A model generated the notes under the pieces. It saw nothing but the letters and a program-made list of their open reading frames with translations. It made no database searches and was not told where the DNA came from. DNA of 64,000 bases from Clostridium vincentii. GTDB taxonomy: Bacteria > Bacillota > Clostridia > Clostridiales > Clostridiaceae. Of this stretch, positions 63,940 through 64,000 are shown piece after piece. Positions within the stretch are counted from its first letter, which is position 1; each line of letters opens with the position of its first letter. Both the position numbers and the translations under genes were made by a program. The stretch is taken from the NCBI RefSeq assembly GCF_002995745.1, contig NZ_PVXQ01000013.1:16503-80502 (forward strand), given 5' to 3'.

Positions 63940-64000
63940 CCAATACATAAATTATCCATTATAATTTTATTGCTAAGATAAAAAGAATGGAGTTGGATTT

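Overview
The window is low-GC, AT-rich DNA with strong AGGAGG ribosome-binding sites, intrinsic terminators at most gene ends and a classic butyrate-forming gene set (rex, crt-bcd-etfB-etfA-hbd). It also has a non-discriminating archaeal-type AspRS with GatCAB, an NfnAB transhydrogenase and an iron-type butanol/alcohol dehydrogenase. This points to an anaerobic spore-former of Clostridium sensu stricto. The species is not determined; the alcohol dehydrogenase resembles solventogenic C. beijerinckii/C. saccharobutylicum enzymes from memory. No rRNA, tRNA, CRISPR array or intact insertion sequence was seen.

Layout. 0-1.5 kb: aldehyde dehydrogenase. 1.6-6.9 kb (minus): ppnP and aspS-gatC-gatA-gatB behind a T-box leader whose specifier region reads GAAC, overlapping Glu GAA and Asn AAC codons. 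6.9-9.8 kb (minus): a Ca-type P-type ATPase behind a yybP-ykoY (Mn2+) riboswitch. 10-11 kb: mannose-1-phosphate guanylyltransferase. 11.1-20.9 kb: a DeoR regulator divergent from an L-ascorbate (ula) operon with UlaG, PTS UlaC/A/B, an unassigned propeller-like protein, UlaF, UlaE, split transketolase and a transaldolase; no ulaD is seen. 21-25.4 kb: EEP hydrolase, AraC regulator divergent from a GH13 glucosidase, and a PLC-like protein. 25.5-28.8 kb: ArsR-CadA metal efflux and MntP. 28.9-38.4 kb: redox and fermentation island with Rex, a Rex-type operator, the butyryl-CoA operon, alcohol dehydrogenase and NfnAB. 38.5-41.6 kb: Ogg glycosylase and a three-gene unit of two paralogous small membrane proteins plus a diguanylate cyclase. 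42-48 kb: CIRCE-controlled groESL, an orphan pilin-like gene, and guaB-guaA behind a guanine-type riboswitch. 48-54 kb: surface-glycan genes, a WsfD-like membrane protein, a GT2 glycosyltransferase and a collagen-like protein with about 102 Gly-X-Gln/Lys triplets. 54-55.6 kb: gene remnants and a phage-replisome-organizer-like protein. 55.8-63.4 kb: HAD phosphatase, two-component system with an ABC exporter, and a MATE pump. The right edge has a small secreted protein.

How parts fit. The ula operon would turn imported ascorbate into pentose phosphates, which the co-encoded transketolase and transaldolase feed to glycolysis. The redox island uses NADH and ferredoxin from glycolysis for butyrate or alcohol formation under Rex. 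Three metal exporters (Mn-riboswitch ATPase, CadA, MntP) lie within 20 kb. The most novel-looking items are the two-codon T-box, the propeller gene in the ula operon, the membrane pair plus GGDEF unit, and the collagen/glycosyltransferase locus.
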